A stretch of DNA of 64,000 nt from Taiwanofungus camphoratus (taxonomy: Eukaryota > Basidiomycota > Agaricomycetes > Polyporales > Taiwanofungaceae). The translations under genes and the position numbers were made by a program. Below, one piece after another: positions 24,055 to 35,533 of this stretch. The stretch covers positions 2,108,001 to 2,172,000 of the forward strand of contig CP021223.1 in assembly GCA_003999685.1 (NCBI GenBank), read 5' to 3'. Every line of letters begins with the position of its first letter. Positions within the stretch are counted from its first letter, which is position 1. The notes beneath the pieces are model-generated. The model was not told the origin of the DNA and ran no database searches. It saw only the letters and a program-made list of their open reading frames with translations.

Positions 24055-25429
24055 CTAGGCAACATCGACAGGATTCCAACTGATGGCACCGTCCTTTCCT
24101 TTGTCCAATGAATCGAGCTGTGCCATGTCCTCATCATCAAGGGAAAAATCATAGAGTAAGGTGTTGGATCGGATCCGCGACGGCGTTGCGGACTTTGGAA
24201 GGGGCACGAACCTGAAGAGGCAGATGGATCAGGAACCGTGGAAAGGAAGTTGAATGCCCATCTGGACTGCGAACTCACCCCTTCTGCAGCGACCAACGTA
24301 ATAACACCTGGGCTGGATCCCGGCGGTGCTACATGAATTCACCCTGGGAGTCGGATACCGAGTCACCAAAGCGACATGTGAAATACCTTTTCGGCTAGTG
24401 CCACGATAACCGGATGGACCATCGCCCCCCGCAGGATTGGGCAGTACGCTTGTATTACAATCGAGTGTTCACGACAGTATGACACAATTGGCTTTTGCTG
24501 ACAAAGAGGATGCAGCTGAGGCATTTTGTAATCATTGATCTCATGAAGCGACCCTTGTATGTCGAATTTCGTCACTGACCTCTATTTGATTAACGGAAGG
24601 CATTTCATATCCGGCATTCTTGATTTCCTCGAGATGTTTCACATCGCTTGGCAGAAACAATCGATCAGAAACATGGAGATCACTCAACACCTAAAGGAAG
24701 GTTGTGAACAAGGAACGAACGCCACCCACTAGTTCGAGACCCCTACGCTCCTGATCTTCCCGGCTTTACGTGACTCTTGCAGGGCTTTGTAAGTTTGCAA
24801 GCGGCGCTCGGGTCCAGACATTGGATCATGGATTAAAAATAGGTCGATGTAATCTGTTCGCCGAATAGCATGTCAGGGACCATATCAGAACTAGGAAGAT
24901 ACACGAATAGGTCTTCGACAAGTCGCCGGGTCAGACGAACCAAATCCGAATGTGCTCAGGGATGCATCTACGCCATGCAGAGTGCTTTCGTAGCCGTGGG
25001 TCTTGTTAATGCATTTCGTGGCTACGATATGAAAGAAAGTTAGCGAATTGACGGTGAACCAGCGTCACAGTAGACTGAGCAACTTACTGATAAATACGTC
25101 TTCTCTATCTAAACCACTTTCCTTTACTGCAGAACCGACTTGCGCTTCATTTCTATATGCCTGGGCGGAATCGATGTGTCTGCGATCATAGGCGGCCGTT
25201 AGGACAACTGTCCTCTATCTCAAGTTGCACGGCAGATTTTACCTGTACCCTACTTTGAAAGCCTCGAGGACAGATTCTTTGGTAGTATAGTTTTGATATA
25301 CGCCAAAACCGAGTAGAGGCATATCATATCCTTCATGCTTCAGTTAGACCGGTATTTGGGAACATAAAACTCTATAGAGAATCAACCTGAAGATAAACGA
25401 ATCGCTGATTTGATGCTCAGGATTGACAT
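24055..25429 (-). CDS. Aldo/keto reductase
   Basis: An NADPH-dependent carbonyl reductase of the AKR superfamily, probably cytosolic. At least eight small exons fit. The opening MSILSIKSAIRLSSG joins YDMPLLGFGVYQ; the catalytic Asp and Tyr lie in HIDSAQAYRNEAQVG. DVFITTKC, a short helix, then YIDLFLIHDPMSGPERR follow, where the IHDP position replaces the usual catalytic-His IHWP. GKIRSVGVSNYDVKHLEEI and SVNQIELHPLCQQ are standard AKR signatures. The end is VLLRWSLQKGFVPLPKSATPSRI and a helix, with TAG at 24055. The VPLPKS cofactor loop is conserved. Substrate cannot be inferred. The gene is convergent with the deubiquitinase. Confidence 0.88.
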
Positions 25430-25957
25430 CTTCAAAATGACGGCTTGCACGGGGACTACTAGGCAATAGGAATTCAGTATCCGAGGTATGCCGTCAGTTG
25501 TCCGTTATCTCACTTGGCAGTTTGAAGACGTACCACAGGCGTCTGTCGTTCAACCTGCATGCCTTGTAAACACTAACTTGCCATTCTTGAGGCATAACTC
25601 ACTTATGACCAGTGATGCGGGTCAAGCTCTCGACCGTTCTCAGTCCTGGCAGACGAGCTTGCTCACAATACTCTCACAGAGGACTCAGATTGTGTGAACG
25701 CAGTTGCCACCGTCAGCAAAACTTAAATTTAACTTAGTTGATTGTCTTAGTCAAGTAAAATAAGTGCAAAAGTTAATGCAAATGAGGGGTGGCAGCTGTC
25801 AATATTATCCGGTCACGTATTGACCCAAGGTCAAGTGAACGAGTCTGACCCGGGTCAGCACATCACTGCCTATGATCGTGCTCGTGATATCACCGCGTGT
25901 CATGCGATCGATCGTGGACTACGTACATGGAACCATGTCACTCGAACTAGGAGCAAG
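25430..25957. other. Gap upstream of the aldo/keto reductase
   Basis: Promoter of the reductase and 3' flank of the permease. A GGTCA/GTCTGACC-rich patch around 25811-25860 resembles repeats near 38.65 and 39.74 kb. Confidence 0.4.
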
Positions 25958-28718
25958 CTATGCAACCCAGTAGTACAGTTTCCAAAGGAGCCCTAATCTC
26001 CCTTTGAGTCTTCGTTCTCTCTCTTCGTCATCTCGCTTATCGGTCTCCTCTTCCTCGTACTCGTCTCGTCTCAAGTCCACTGCCGCTATGTCCACAAGGT
26101 CGCTGTACTTCGATCGTCGATGTGGAGACCGCAGAAGAGGCGTAGCAGGAGAGGCAGGTAAGAGAGGACGTGTCTCGTCGTCTGGCAGAGAAAGAGGCCT
26201 TCTGAAAAGTATCCAGCCGATGTACATGACTAGCATGACTGGGATCTCGAGGTAGAACGAGACGAAGTCCAACGGCGAAAAGTAAGGAATCACTGATGAC
26301 CAGCCCTGGACTATGATAGTATTAGAATAGCGAGAGAGAAAGTGAGAAAAAGAGCGGATAAGCACTTAGTATCAAAGCAGCCACTGAGAACACCTGACAA
26401 ACTGTCAGTGAGTGACATATCATCCTGAGGGAAAGGGAACCCACCACAAAAGGCGGCCCCCAAGGCCATGTCCAAGCTGCTCGAAACTTCATCTCATGTA
26501 GAGAACGTCCTTGTCTGATCCATGCATTTCGGAATCGCCAACTAGCCATGCCTATCGAGAGCCATGCAATCTTAAGAGCAGTCAAGAATCAGTGCATTCA
26601 ATACCGCTCGCAGTGGTGCGACTGCAGTATTACGTCTTACACACACCTGATTCGAGACCCCGACAATGTTCTGTAACCAACCCCACAATGCCCCACTGCC
26701 AATGAAGCTGGTACCGAAACATAAAACGCTGACGCTACTGGTAGCCAAGAGAGCAGGAAGAGGCACTCCAGCTTCAGTAGTTCTCGAAAAAATACTAGGA
26801 GCTTGCGGCGGGGTTGTGAGAGAAAGACCGTAAAGTAGGCGGGTACCAGCGAACAGCGCATGGTTGCCAGCTGATAGAACAGAGGTAAGAATGACAGTAT
26901 TCATGAAAGAGGAAGCAAAATCTTGATGTGAAGTCTGTTCAGTACCCAGAATATCGATTGAAGAGCGTGATGCACGCACTGGAGCCTGCTTCCTTGAAAA
27001 CTAACGTGAATGGAGAAGTTGTGGTGGTTCTGTTGGATAAACCTGGATAATTCCACGGGACTAATTCAAACCAACTTGTCAAATGACGAACTCAACACGG
27101 GAGATGATGGGTACGGACTATTCAAGCCGATCAAAGCGATGCTCAGGATATAAAACATCAAGATTCTGTTGGAAGTCAATGTTGACGTTCACATCTAGGG
27201 TGACCAATAAGAATCACCTCCAGAACACGAGTTTGACCACCCTTGGCATGTTGCGCGATGGGTTTTTGGTCTCCCCCGCAGTTACCCCCAGGCTCTCTGT
27301 CCCCCCATCTGTGCGATAGCAATGTGTAAGCTTTGCTGTTATGAGACCAATATATCATACGCACAGGCAAAGCTGGCTGTAACGAAGACCCTAGCAAAAC
27401 CCCCGAAGCCGCCGACAAAGGGCGCACCTGGAATATACCAATTTTTTGTACCGATGAATTGGTGTTCGCGATTGGCTCCGAGATTCACACAAATTCCGAC
27501 GATGATAAATAACACCACTGTCAAGACCTTGAGGGATGAAAGCCAATATTCTGTTCACAAAACCACATGCAGATGAATATGAATTGTGAACCAAAACTTC
27601 GACTGGCATCCCTTAAACCTACCGAGCTCTCCATATGCTCTTACATGTGCCGCGTTGATGGCGACAAGGAAGACCCAAAAGACAAGGCTGATTACCCATG
27701 GATGCCAGGTAGTCCAGAACTGGAGGACAATCTGCGCCGCTGTGAGATCGCCAGCAACCGATACAGCATCATTGAACCAATAGTTCCACGAAAAAGCGAA
27801 GCCGTATGCAGGGGAGAAGAATCGTGTTGCGTATGCATTGAAGGATCCTGAACCGAAATATAACGTAAGCGAGGGAATACTGTAGGGATATTGTCTCATA
27901 AAGGATACACGTATGAAAAAGTATGCGATACAACGACAATTCTGGCGCAGCAGTGGTAAATTCTCGTGCGCCCTGACCGTTGTTAATGCTGAATTTTGAA
28001 AATGCGAGAGGTGGTCACGTCTCATGAATGCAACTCAATTAGACTGGACGGAACGATACAAAATCCATCGTCGAATTCTTCAGTAATGTCATTTACACTT
28101 CAAAAATGTCACGAGAGACCGAGACGGTAATGCATATCTTCTTTGGCACGAGTGTGCGTTAGCGAGAATGCCAAACACATTAGGATTATCACCACGCATG
28201 CAGGTAAAATAACATGCAATCGTGGTGAGAGTGAGGTCATCATTTGAACGAAGATTTTTTGACTTTCGACAGCTCCCCATGATCCGACTCGCTTCAGACG
28301 TCTGGGTCCGACATGAAAACACTCACCAGCGATAGGGTACTGTGTGGCCATCTCTCCGAGCAAGAGCAAAGTGGTGTACACGATAACACCTACAATCCTT
28401 CCTCTTTGATATAAGATAATTGGATCCTTGATCTCGGAATCTCACTCACCCGTAACAGATGAGCATACTCGCTGGCCCACCCTCAGCTAAGGACTTGCCC
28501 GTCCCCAAGAACAGCCCAGTACCGATCGTGCCCGCCACAGCAATCATGGACACTTGTCGTATCGATAGGCCACGATGGAGCCCTGTATGCTTTCGATCAA
28601 CTGGAGGTACAGGGAGTGCACCTACCGGAAGTTCATCTGGCAAAGAACTATCGGTACCGCCAAAGTCATTAGATGAAGACGCTGAGGTCTCCGGATCCGT
28701 TAAGAACTCGACAGCCAT
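25958..28718 (-). CDS. Amino-acid permease (APC superfamily, fungal YAT type)
   Basis: A twelve-helix proton-coupled amino-acid importer, expected in the plasma membrane. The first in-frame ATG gives MAVEFLTDPETSASSSNDF; codons before it lack an ATG. A cytosolic N-tail ends at HRGLSIRQVSMIAVAGTIGTGLFLGTG, the family's first helix. Later exons, separated by many 50-70 bp introns, carry the TTLLLLGEMATQYPIAG helix, FFSPAYGFAFSWNYWFNDAV, INAAHVRAYGELG and FGGFARVFVTASFAY-type segments. The family signature SAGNHALFAGTRLLYGLS lies near 26.85 kb. The last helices (PLDFVSFYLEIPVMLVMYIGW) precede a charged tail rich in Glu and Arg, ending at 25958. Several internal exon borders are approximate. Confidence 0.88.
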
Positions 28719-29574
28719 CGTCTCAATCAGAGTAGCAGATGAAATAACCACTTTGGAAGGGATGTGACATCAACTGACACTCAGGCTCGAAGACGTGGTT
28801 CAATTGTGCTTGGAGAGGAAACTGCCGCTGACGGGTTTGTCAGGTCCGACGACTGAAACGAAAACAGGACCCGTCCAAAAAGCTACTTCAAGTGAGGGAG
28901 CGCTGAACGTATATCATGCTTCCGCCTGCGAAGTGTTGTCAGCGGCGGCCAATCCTTGTGCACCGTGCGCCATTGGGGAACGCAAGCTCGGTCAAGCGAC
29001 ACAGCGGCTTCGGCGACCTGTTGCAACATTACTTAGGCCATATATTAACATTGTACAGTGATCATCGAGCAGATGGACGCAAAGCCATATGCAGAAAATG
29101 TTACTTGACTTCGTCGCAATGTTCAAGCTCCAAAAGTTTAGGCCAGTCCAATTTGGTGATTGTCCATCTGCAGATTTCATCAGGAAAAATGCAGGTAACT
29201 ATGGATTTGCTACATTCCCAATCTATAGCACTACACAGTGCTACAGATTTGGTTGTAGTTGCCGTAGCATCGGGAGCTACCCCGATTTTTCCTGATGTTC
29301 GGCATACAGGTCTCACTGCATTCTGTGAGCCTCGATCGGAAACATTGGTATTATAAGACAACACAACAGTTCGGGAATAACGTCTGAAGGGGTCTCTCGA
29401 GGTATAATAGTAAATGCAGAAGGAAAGATGGAGCTAGCAAGGGTGCTATACAGAAAGTCCCGGATATATCAACAAAGGTCAGTTATTATGAAAGATGTTA
29501 CCTCTCCTATGATCACCTATGGACCCACGCTCCGATGGCAGGACAGAGGGTGGATGCACTGAAATCCGCACAGC
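28719..29574. other. Gap upstream of the permease
   Basis: Permease promoter and 3' flank of the guanylyltransferase gene. Only chance frames are visible. Confidence 0.4.
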
Positions 29575-31775
29575 TTAGAGCAAGTTCTTCCAACCGGCGT
29601 CGCGGCACTTCTTCACCAAACGCTTCACCTCCTGTGAGCGAGCACGAGTGGTAACAAGTAGCGTATCAGGCATATCAACGATTATAAGGTCATCGACCCC
29701 AAGGAGGGACACCAGTCTCCCAGATCCAGGGACGACAATACCCCCGGCAGCTTGTTCAGTTAGCACTAGCATCAAAATATGAGTACGCCTCGCTAACGGC
29801 GTGGGCAATATGATCTCACCAAGACCGCTGTCGCCGAGTATACGGGGCTGGTTAGACTCAGCTGGCAAGAGGTCAGCAAGTGAAGAGAAGTCTCCAACGT
29901 CATCCCAACCTGCGTGTTGCATGCGGGTCAGATTCTACGCGACATTTTGGTGCACATTACACTCACCGAAAGTAGCGGGTACAACTGCGACTCTACGGTC
30001 CAAAGCAGCGGGCTCCGCAACGGCGTTGTCGATGGCGATTTTCTCCAAACCTGGCCACACCTCGTCCAGAATCTGTTGCCTCAGCTTCTCATCATCCCAG
30101 CATGCCGCAATCTTCTGCAGTCCATCGTGGAGCTCCGGTTTGTACTCCCTCAACAAGTCCATTAAGAACGTTGCCTTCGTGACGAACATACCCGCGTTCC
30201 AGCGGTAGCTACCTGTCTTTATGTATGCCGCAGCCGTACGCGCGTCGGGCTTCTCCTTGAAGCTCGACACCAGCCGCGCGTTTGGCGCGTCAGACATCCC
30301 CATTTTTTCGCCAAGTCGCACGTATCCAAATCCCGTGGATGGGTGAGAAGGTGCGATGCCGATTGTAACCAAGTAGTCCTTCCGGGCTACCTCAACGGCC
30401 TCAGCAACTGCGGAAAGGAAGGCATCGTCGCCCGAAATCATGTGGTCTGCGGCGAATGAACCGATAATCGCGTTGGGATCGCGCTTTGCCAGTACCGCCG
30501 CGGCAAGACCAATGGCGGCCATGGAGTCCTTCGCGCTGGGCTCACAGAACAGATTGTGGGGAAGAAGGTCCGGAAGCTGCTCCATGATGCTCTTCACATG
30601 GGCGGGACCCGCAACGATGGCAGTGCGTGTTGCAGAGGAGAGAGGGAGAAGACGATCCCAGGTCGCCTGAATGAGCGAGCGTCCTTTCAGGGTGAGATCG
30701 AGCAAGAATTTAGGATGTCCCTCGCGGGATAGGGGCCAGAGACGCGTTCCAGCACCACCAGCTGGGATCACAACATAGAACCCAGGAATGTCGCGGATCC
30801 CAAAGGAGAAGTTATAGCTAGTCATGGCATTATCGCTCAGTGGGGACGGAACATAGACACTCGGAGGAACGGCTAAGGCGGGGATAGAATTGGGGGTCAG
30901 GAACGGAGACTTCGCGCGCAGCTGGGGACTGCCGGGAGCAGGAGTTGTGAAACCAGGAGTGGCAAACCTTGATCCATTATTGTACTGTCATGATGAATGG
31001 TGAGGTTTTCAATCACGAATAGGTGAAGCGAGAATGGAGAAGACCGAAACGAGACTATCCGACAGAGTTTGATGACTGCTTCAGAGTGTCACGCATTATT
31101 ACTCCTACCATAGTGAAGGTCAAGACGGCTATGCAGTCGCATGATCCGTTCGCACAAGGGCTAAGGATGGCCTTTGCGAGAAACTCCTCCAAGGAGTCTG
31201 TCACGCACGCGCTTGACATCTGTAAATCACGTATGATGTGACAGTTGGCCTTCTGGTACGACCGACTGCAATCAGGTCAAATGTCGAGCCGAACAGCAAG
31301 CAATCAACGCAGAACCAGGGCTTCCGGAGACGCCTAAGACGAGGTCAATTATAACGTCTCAGTGCACATCCAGAACTCGGACCTGTCAGCTCATAGCAAG
31401 TTGTAAACAAATAACCGTTAGCAAGCGCAATGACCTAGCATTTGCTTCTTGCATTGAGGTTTACCATAGATCACACCATAAAACATAGCCGAAAATCATC
31501 ATTATCTGTTGAATTGAGGCGTAAACTCACCTGGACACCATCTCGGACTAGACGTTCAAGACTAGCATTGGCCTGCCTGAGTTCGTGGCATTCAGCACGC
31601 AACTCTGAGATTTCCAGATGCTTTTCGCGAGATAGAATAAGTACTAGTTGTATTCAGAGGTATACCAGATACTCACCGACTTGTGAACTGCATCCATGAT
31701 TTGTTTGAACATAAATTCAACAGGCACACCGTTTGCCTGCGCAGCAGGCGTAGAAGACTTAACCGGATAGGACAT
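29575..31775 (-). CDS. Mannose-1-phosphate guanylyltransferase, bacterial type, with N-terminal extension
   Basis: Makes GDP-mannose from mannose-1-phosphate and GTP. The catalytic part (exons 29967-30984 and 29575-29909) reads FYVVIPAGGAGTRLWPLSR with PKFLLDL, SMAAIGLAAAVL, GSFAADHMI, GYVRLG, FKEKPDA, RWNAGMF and GWDDVGDF. This is the GMP/ManC-like form I associate with actinobacteria, not the eukaryotic PSA1/GMPPB form (LVGGYGTRLRPLT). Upstream, the frame stays open through a Pro-rich leader (FATPGFTTPAPGSPQLR). It joins in phase, across a 546-bp intron, to two coiled-coil exons (31531-31620 and 31677-31775, MSYPVKSSTPAAQANG, ELRAECHELRQANASLERL). The full model is 513 residues; the minimal model starts at 30825 with 397 residues. 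The long intron could hide another exon, or the first two exons could be a separate gene. Confidence 0.8.
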
Positions 31776-32433
31776 GGTGGTGAGGGCGGTGCAAGGAGAA
31801 TCTCAAGAAAAGGAACGAGAGACGAGTGAAATAAGTTGCGGCTTGACGTGTCCGCCTGAGTCTGGTCCAAATACACACATATGCTTGTTGTAAACGAGCC
31901 TGGCAATTGCCGGTTGCAGTACAAGAAGATCAGTTTTAGTTTATTTAGTCTTCCGGTACACGAGGATAAGTACACGTTCTTGACAAGACTGGAGCGCCCA
32001 GAACATGCGATCCGTTATTGGATTTATCTACGTAGTATCTTGATAATCTTATTTATGTACCTGACTATGCTACCCAACAATCATGACCTTGTAGAAGTCC
32101 ACCCTAGTGTTCGGCGCTCAGCCATGTACAGCTCTCTACGCTGAGATCCGACCGTCGACTTGTCACATTACTGTTTTATTCTCTTCGGTGCATACCCGGT
32201 TGGATCCAGTGCGCCTAGCCCGAGGAGTAGGGTAAATGTGATCATAACAGACGTATAAATGCACCACGGAGAGACGACTGTCAAATATTTTACGCATCGT
32301 CGCAGACTCGCAGCTTGATCACCGCCGTAGCCGGCGTGTGACGAGATTCGGGGGAATTGAAGGCATTCAATTGAAAACTGGGAAATTCGGCCGAACATAT
32401 CGAGAAGGCAACAACAAAGGTACATATGGATGA
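31776..32433. other. Gap between guanylyltransferase start and PAXX-like 3' end
   Basis: Promoter of the guanylyltransferase gene plus 3' flank of the next gene. No gene or repeat recognised. Confidence 0.4.
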
Positions 32434-33627
32434 TCAATCTTCGTCGCTCTCGAATTCTAGAACTTGGTATTTGCGGGCTTTGCGCAACGGGTTTGCAAGC
32501 GAGGCGCCTTTGGGTGCCACAACAGCTGACGGACCACCATTCCTTTCTGCAAGACGTTATGGACACGCCTGATGGCACATGAATAGTGAAAGAATATGCA
32601 TACGTGGAAGCAACTTCGATGAGTCTGTCGGCGCCCTCGCAAGTTGAGTCTTCTTATACACAAAGCTGGTACTATCCGCTTCCTCCTCGGGCTTCCGTTT
32701 GCGGTCTCCCTTAGAAGTGTCCAATGTGTTCTCGACTACGTTTTGTTGACTTCGCGCTTTTGCAAGTTCAGATTTAAGCTTCCTGATCTCATCTTCTGCC
32801 TTCCTCTCATAAACACTTGCCTCTGACGGGCCTGCAGTAAAACGGGTCGCTATGTGCAGTCTCCCTTCATTGGTAACTCGTTGAGAAAAGAAATAGAGAT
32901 ACCTATGGTTTTGGACTGAGGTAAAACACTGGCAGTCTTTGTGTCGTGCGGTGACGGGTATAGTCGACATTTCCTTGACTGCGCTTGAACGGCAATCTGC
33001 AATACTCTGTTAACAAATTCATGATACGATTCAAGGGCGGAATACCACTTACGTCAGTGAATATCTTCGTTGCGAAGGACGAAGCTTCATGCGAGGATAG
33101 CTCGGTCAAAGGAACACACAACGGTGTTAGCGCGTCAGGACTGAGAGTCAGCTGTCACAAGTCTAGTCGGCTCCAGCATCCGGAAAGATACGCGAGCATA
33201 CGGGAATTGACAGGAGAAGAGATGTACATTTATCTTGACGCCTTTTGCAAGGCTCCAGTTGTCTATGAAGAGTTCGCCTTGGACGAACGTGTCTGCAAGC
33301 CGGTCTACGAACGTTTCAAGCATCTTCGATGAGGCCTTTGACCCCTGACAGAGAAGTCAACGGATGATTCACCATGAACAGCGTATAGTGTCGCAGCAGC
33401 ATGACCTCATCCTGAAAAACTTGACGCACCACAGCTTTGAGAATATCCTTCTCTGTCCAACGTCCCCTCCACCACCGTCCATCGGATCCACTGAGGCCAA
33501 CGTGCACTGTCCAGCTTGTATCTTCCACTCCAGAAATGACGACAAATCGCGAGGACCCCTGATAGATCACTTGAATGAGCTCGTCCAAAGGCAAGAGGTA
33601 AGACAAGACGTCAGAATCAGAAGCCAT
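32434..33627 (-). CDS. PAXX-like non-homologous end-joining factor
   Basis: Six exons (33430-33627, 33228-33344, 33053-33151, 32903-32996, 32604-32831, 32434-32546) give exactly 282 residues. The N-terminal half has alternating beta-strands (SRFVVISGVEDTSWTVHVGL, then WTEKDI) and a helical stretch (ETFVDRLADTFVQGEL). GVKINLTLSPDALTPLCVPL and ELSSHEASSFATKIFTD follow. This order resembles the head domain of the XRCC4/XLF/PAXX family. A coiled coil (KAEDEIRKLKSELAKARSQ) comes next, then a basic linker. The end, KGASLANPLRKARKYQVLEF plus an acidic tail, closely matches the Ku-binding C-terminus of animal PAXX (G-SLINPGFKSKK then V-F-acidic). The head-coil-tail order is seen directly; the PAXX identity is my inference from memory. 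XLF or an unrelated coiled-coil protein are alternatives. Confidence 0.65.
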
Positions 33628-33961
33628 AGAGGCAGCACGTGTAAATTCGAGACTTGTTGTAAGGTATTCAAGCGGGAAGTACAGAGACTGAGCCGCACAA
33701 GCCTACAAAAGATTTCGAAAGGACAAGTACATGGCCTTATCTGATAAGTGAGTTATATACCTGATAAGGCCTATTTATCTAGATTATCTTGATTATTAAT
33801 CCTTGGCCTGAATGCAGAGGCCGGGAGGACAATACGACTCGTATGTCACAGCGGCAGCAACTCTGACGGGTGAAATTCCTTAAGTGAGATTTTTGTGGTG
33901 AAATGCACACTCCATTGTTTGACCTTCATCGCTCGCAGAATATACCGCAGCTGGCGCAGAT
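33628..33961. promoter_or_regulatory. Divergent promoter with clustered GATA motifs
   Basis: Between the PAXX-like gene (-) and the riboside kinase gene (+). Five GATAA/TTATC elements lie within 33737-33788. GGCCTTATC (33733-33741) and GATAAGGCC (33763-33771) form a perfect inverted repeat, and the first pair makes an odd palindrome CTTATC-T-GATAAG. Fungal GATA factors act in nitrogen, light or iron control. Confidence 0.45.
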
Positions 33962-35230
33962 ATGAGAACTCGCGTCATCTTTATCGGCATTGGGTGAGCT
34001 CGTGTGCCCAATCCTCCCATTGTCTATGGGTCGACTGAAACCTGCAGGGGTGCGACGTGTTCGGGCAAGACTACTCTCGCCAAACATCTGCGGACAATAC
34101 TACCGGGAAGCGTCATCATCCACCAAGATGTGTGTCGCTCATTACGTTCATCATGCGTCTCCCTTCGTCTCATCTATACTTCCGTTAACCTTGAATGTGC
34201 CTTCCCTAGGACTTTGCCCCAGTGAGTTTTTGGCAGCGTTTATACGCAAGCGTAACGATTATCTCACATGGTAACGGTAGCCGCAAGAATTGATTCCTAT
34301 ACACCCGGAATACGGTGTGCAAGACTGGGATAGCGCTGAAGGTGCCATTGACTGGCCGCGAATGGTTAAGACTTTGGATGAGGTTCGTGACGGGGCTCTG
34401 CCATTCATTTGAAATCTCACGCGGTCCAATAATGGTGAACGAATCATTGACAACACTCCAGGTCAAGCGGACGGGTGTAATCCCTCCAGAGCATTATTCT
34501 CATGACCACTTGAACGAGCAGAAGGATGTTCCGATTGATCGCCCCATCTTCGAACATTGGCGAGAAGTCTTCACGAAGGTGGACGCGAAACATCGAAACC
34601 AGGGAGAGCAGATCAGTTGGGTATTGGTTGATGGATTTTTGTTATATTGGCACCCAGTATGTTGCAGTGAAAGAGCATGAGCCTTATATGTATTCAACAT
34701 TTCACAGGAAGTGGTCGAGCAGCTCGACGTGCGAGTATTTCTGAGAGTACCACACGATGTGCTCAAGCAACGGCGCCACGAGAGACATGGCTACCATACC
34801 GCAGGTAAGGCACATATTTTCTGTCCTTCCTTTCACGTGTCCCCCATTTTCCCAGAGCGGGCATTCTTGCATCGAGAAAGAAGCGGATCCTAACTCCCTT
34901 CCCTTGTATCTTGTTCCCTGATGCCGCTTTACCGCCGCCCGCCCATATCTAACCTGCCTTTCAACTGCGTTATTTCTCCCTGGAGTGCAATCTGACCCAG
35001 AGGGCACACTCTGGCGGGATCCCCCTCATTATTGGGAACAGATCGTCTGGCCTGCGTACGTCGCCGCTCATGCCTCCATGGTGGAGGACGGCGACGTCGA
35101 ACACGGAAAGCCGAACGAAACTGTGCCAGGATTGATGCTCATAGACGGTTTAGAAATGAAAATGGGGGATGTGGTGGAAAAGGTCTGCAAGCGACTTGCG
35201 GATGAAGAACAGAGCGATGGGGAGAAATGA
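33962..35230 (+). CDS. NRK1: Nicotinamide riboside kinase
   Basis: Phosphorylates nicotinamide riboside to NMN in NAD salvage. The start is MRTRVIFIGIG; after the first intron the P-loop reads GGATCSGKTTLAKHL. SVIIHQDDFAP holds the catalytic-acid region, and PQELIPIHPEYGVQDWDSAEGAIDW follows across the next intron. Then come IFEHWREVF, SWVLVDGFLLYWHP and a lid-like VFLRVPHDVLKQRRHERHGYHTA. The 180-bp intron near 34.8-35.0 kb leads to SDPEGTLWRDPPHYWEQIVW, a fungal NRK1 signature, and the protein ends in an acidic helix. About 260 residues in seven exons. It shares a 330-bp divergent promoter with the PAXX-like gene. Confidence 0.92.
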
Positions 35231-35533
35231 TTACGGAAAGGACAAATAGATTTTGTATCATTATACGTATTGACGTGTAGGCCCAGCACATTATAGAGTG
35301 CGTCTCGGCCGTCTTACGCGCGTCTGAAGTTGCGGAGGTACGCAAAATGATTCCGGGTGGAAGTGCGGGGTCCGATCAGGTGGTTGTCCGAAGGGGGGCA
35401 CGGGTCAGCGGAATTCACATGGCATGACCGGAGTCCCTCGTGACGGCATCTTGGTATAAGAGCCATCACGCCCCCTCCTCATCCCTAGCTACTCCCATCC
35501 CACATCGTCTTGTACTCTTCTGCTATCACACTA
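35231..35533. other. Promoter gap before fumarate reductase
   Basis: A short gap with a TATAAG-like element near 35455, about 80 bp before the fumarate reductase start. Nothing else seen. Confidence 0.4.
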
